Origin: an uncultured Jannaschia sp.
GTDB taxonomy: Bacteria; Pseudomonadota; Alphaproteobacteria; Rhodobacterales; Rhodobacteraceae
Reading direction: 5' to 3'
DNA length: 64,000 nucleotides
Assembly: GCF_947494025.1 (NCBI RefSeq)
Contig: NZ_CANLTQ010000011.1
Span: 1-64,000, forward strand
Under the pieces are notes generated by a model, which saw nothing but the letters and a program-made list of their open reading frames with translations, was not told the DNA's origin and ran no database searches. This document shows positions 63,341 to 64,000 of the stretch, in pieces (position 1 is the stretch's first letter; every line of letters begins with the position of its first letter). The position numbers and the translations under genes are program-made.

Positions 63341-64000
63341 CGGACGGCCTCCTCCCGCACGCCGAGATAGACGCGCTTCACTTCGGGATGGTCGAGCATC
63401 TCCTGACCGGACCCGCTCAGGATCACGCGACCGCTTTCGAGAAGGTAGCCGCGATGGGACAACGCGAAGGACAGCTTCGCGTTCTGCTCGTTGAACAGGA
63501 TGGCGACGCCCTCGTCGTTGATCGTGCGCATAATCGCGCTGACCGTCCTGACCATCGCGGGCGACAATCCGAGGAACGGCTCGTCCATCAGCAGGACCCG
63601 CGGCCGGGCCATCAGGCCGCGCGCGATCGCGACCATCTGTTGCTGCCCGCCCGACAGCTTGCCGGCGGTCGCGTCGAGATGGTCCCGTAGGTCGGGCAGC
63701 AGGCCGAGCACCCAGTCGAGGGATCCCCTCGTCTCGCGGGCGGGGCGCGCATAGGCGCCCAGAACGATGTTTTCGTGGACACTCATCCGCGGAAAGAGGC
63801 GGCGGCGCTCCAGCACGATCGCCATGCCGTGACGCGGCCGCTCCGTCGCGGGGGCGGACTGCATCTCGCGCCCGTCGAGCCGCACGCGGCCGCCCGACGG
63901 GGCCTTCAGGCCCATGGCCGCCTTGAGCACGGTGCTCTTGCCCGATCCGTTCGGACCCATGATCGCGACGATCTCGCCCTGGGCCACGTGCATGTCGACC
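63337..64000 (-). CDS. livF: Liv-type ABC transporter ATPase LivF, 5' end outside the window
   Basis: At least 218 residues are visible. Walker A is GPNGSGKSTVLKAAMGL, the signature is LSGGQQQMVAIARGLM, Walker B is VLLMDEPFLGLSP, and the LivF-type region ILFNEQNAKLSFALSHRGYLLESG follows. The frame is open to the window edge, so the true start is likely upstream of 64000. A LivG partner is expected further upstream. It is coupled to livH by an ATGA. Confidence 0.93.
   Translation of the reverse strand, partial: VDMHVAQGEIVAIMGPNGSGKSTVLKAAMGLKAPSGGRVRLDGREMQSAPATERPRHGMAIVLERRRLFPRMSVHENIVLGAYARPARETRGSLDWVLGLLPDLRDHLDATAGKLSGGQQQMVAIARGLMARPRVLLMDEPFLGLSPAMVRTVSAIMRTINDEGVAILFNEQNAKLSFALSHRGYLLESGRVILSGSGQEMLDHPEVKRVYLGVREEAVR

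Overview
The window is high-GC DNA (roughly two thirds G+C by eye) from an alphaproteobacterium. A Rhodobacterales-like host fits best, because of the TRAP and TAXI transporters, the ABC peptide and Liv-type uptake systems, the ars cassette, and several promoters of the alphaproteobacterial EcfG general-stress type (GGAAC-N16/17-CGTT). I saw no rRNA, tRNA or CRISPR array. Genes sit in tight operons joined by 4-base ATGA or GTGA overlaps, separated by short accessory stretches with decayed genes and insertion-sequence scars.

Layout: (1) 1-3150: a FUSC-type membrane gene broken by an in-frame TGA, then the arsenic operon arsR-acr3-arsC-arsH. (2) 3226-3724: remnants of two different transposase families. 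(3) 3895-7837: a KaiC-like double ATPase overlapping a hybrid histidine kinase. (4) 8217-10832: a quinone-oxidoreductase-like enzyme and a disulfide oxidoreductase. (5) 10989-19373: a heme-copper oxidase cluster (subunit II without CuA ligands, a fused I+III subunit, a small membrane protein), a GH15 glucoamylase/trehalase, DUF2231, CopD-like and CtaG-like membrane proteins, and an AI-2E family transporter. (6) 20534-27609: a TAXI-TRAP transporter, an alkaline phosphatase and a GAF histidine kinase.

(7) 28068-40716 looks like one divergent locus for a peptide- or amide-like compound: dppABCDF plus an M32 carboxypeptidase and an RraA-like protein on the minus strand, and a GntR regulator, creatininase-family hydrolase, ketopantoate-reductase-like enzyme, SDR, M20 peptidase and amidase remnant on the plus strand. 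(8) 41049-45174: a DctQMP TRAP transporter with an enolase-superfamily enzyme. (9) 45481-46353: an IS3 scar beside an eroding AbrB/PIN toxin-antitoxin module. (10) 46556-52601: a stress cluster with a DUF2231-Rieske-hemerythrin fusion, a membrane-anchored metallo-beta-lactamase-fold protein coupled to a 34-residue ORF, DUF2243 and glgX. Three textbook EcfG-type promoters lie here. (11) 53151-56780: an SDR pseudogene, O-acetylhomoserine sulfhydrylase, a truncated LuxR-type regulator and a ring-cleaving dioxygenase. (12) 57007-64000: a BisC-type molybdoenzyme, a FadR-type regulator and a Liv-type ABC transporter running off the window edge.

The best candidates for undescribed biology are the EcfG-driven cluster with its triple-domain fusion and coupled small ORF, the CuA-less oxidase, the KaiC/pseudo-receiver kinase pair, and the dppC gene whose only full-length start is ATA. 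Several genes show visible decay: FUSC, the toxin-antitoxin module, an amidase, an SDR, a response regulator and three transposases.
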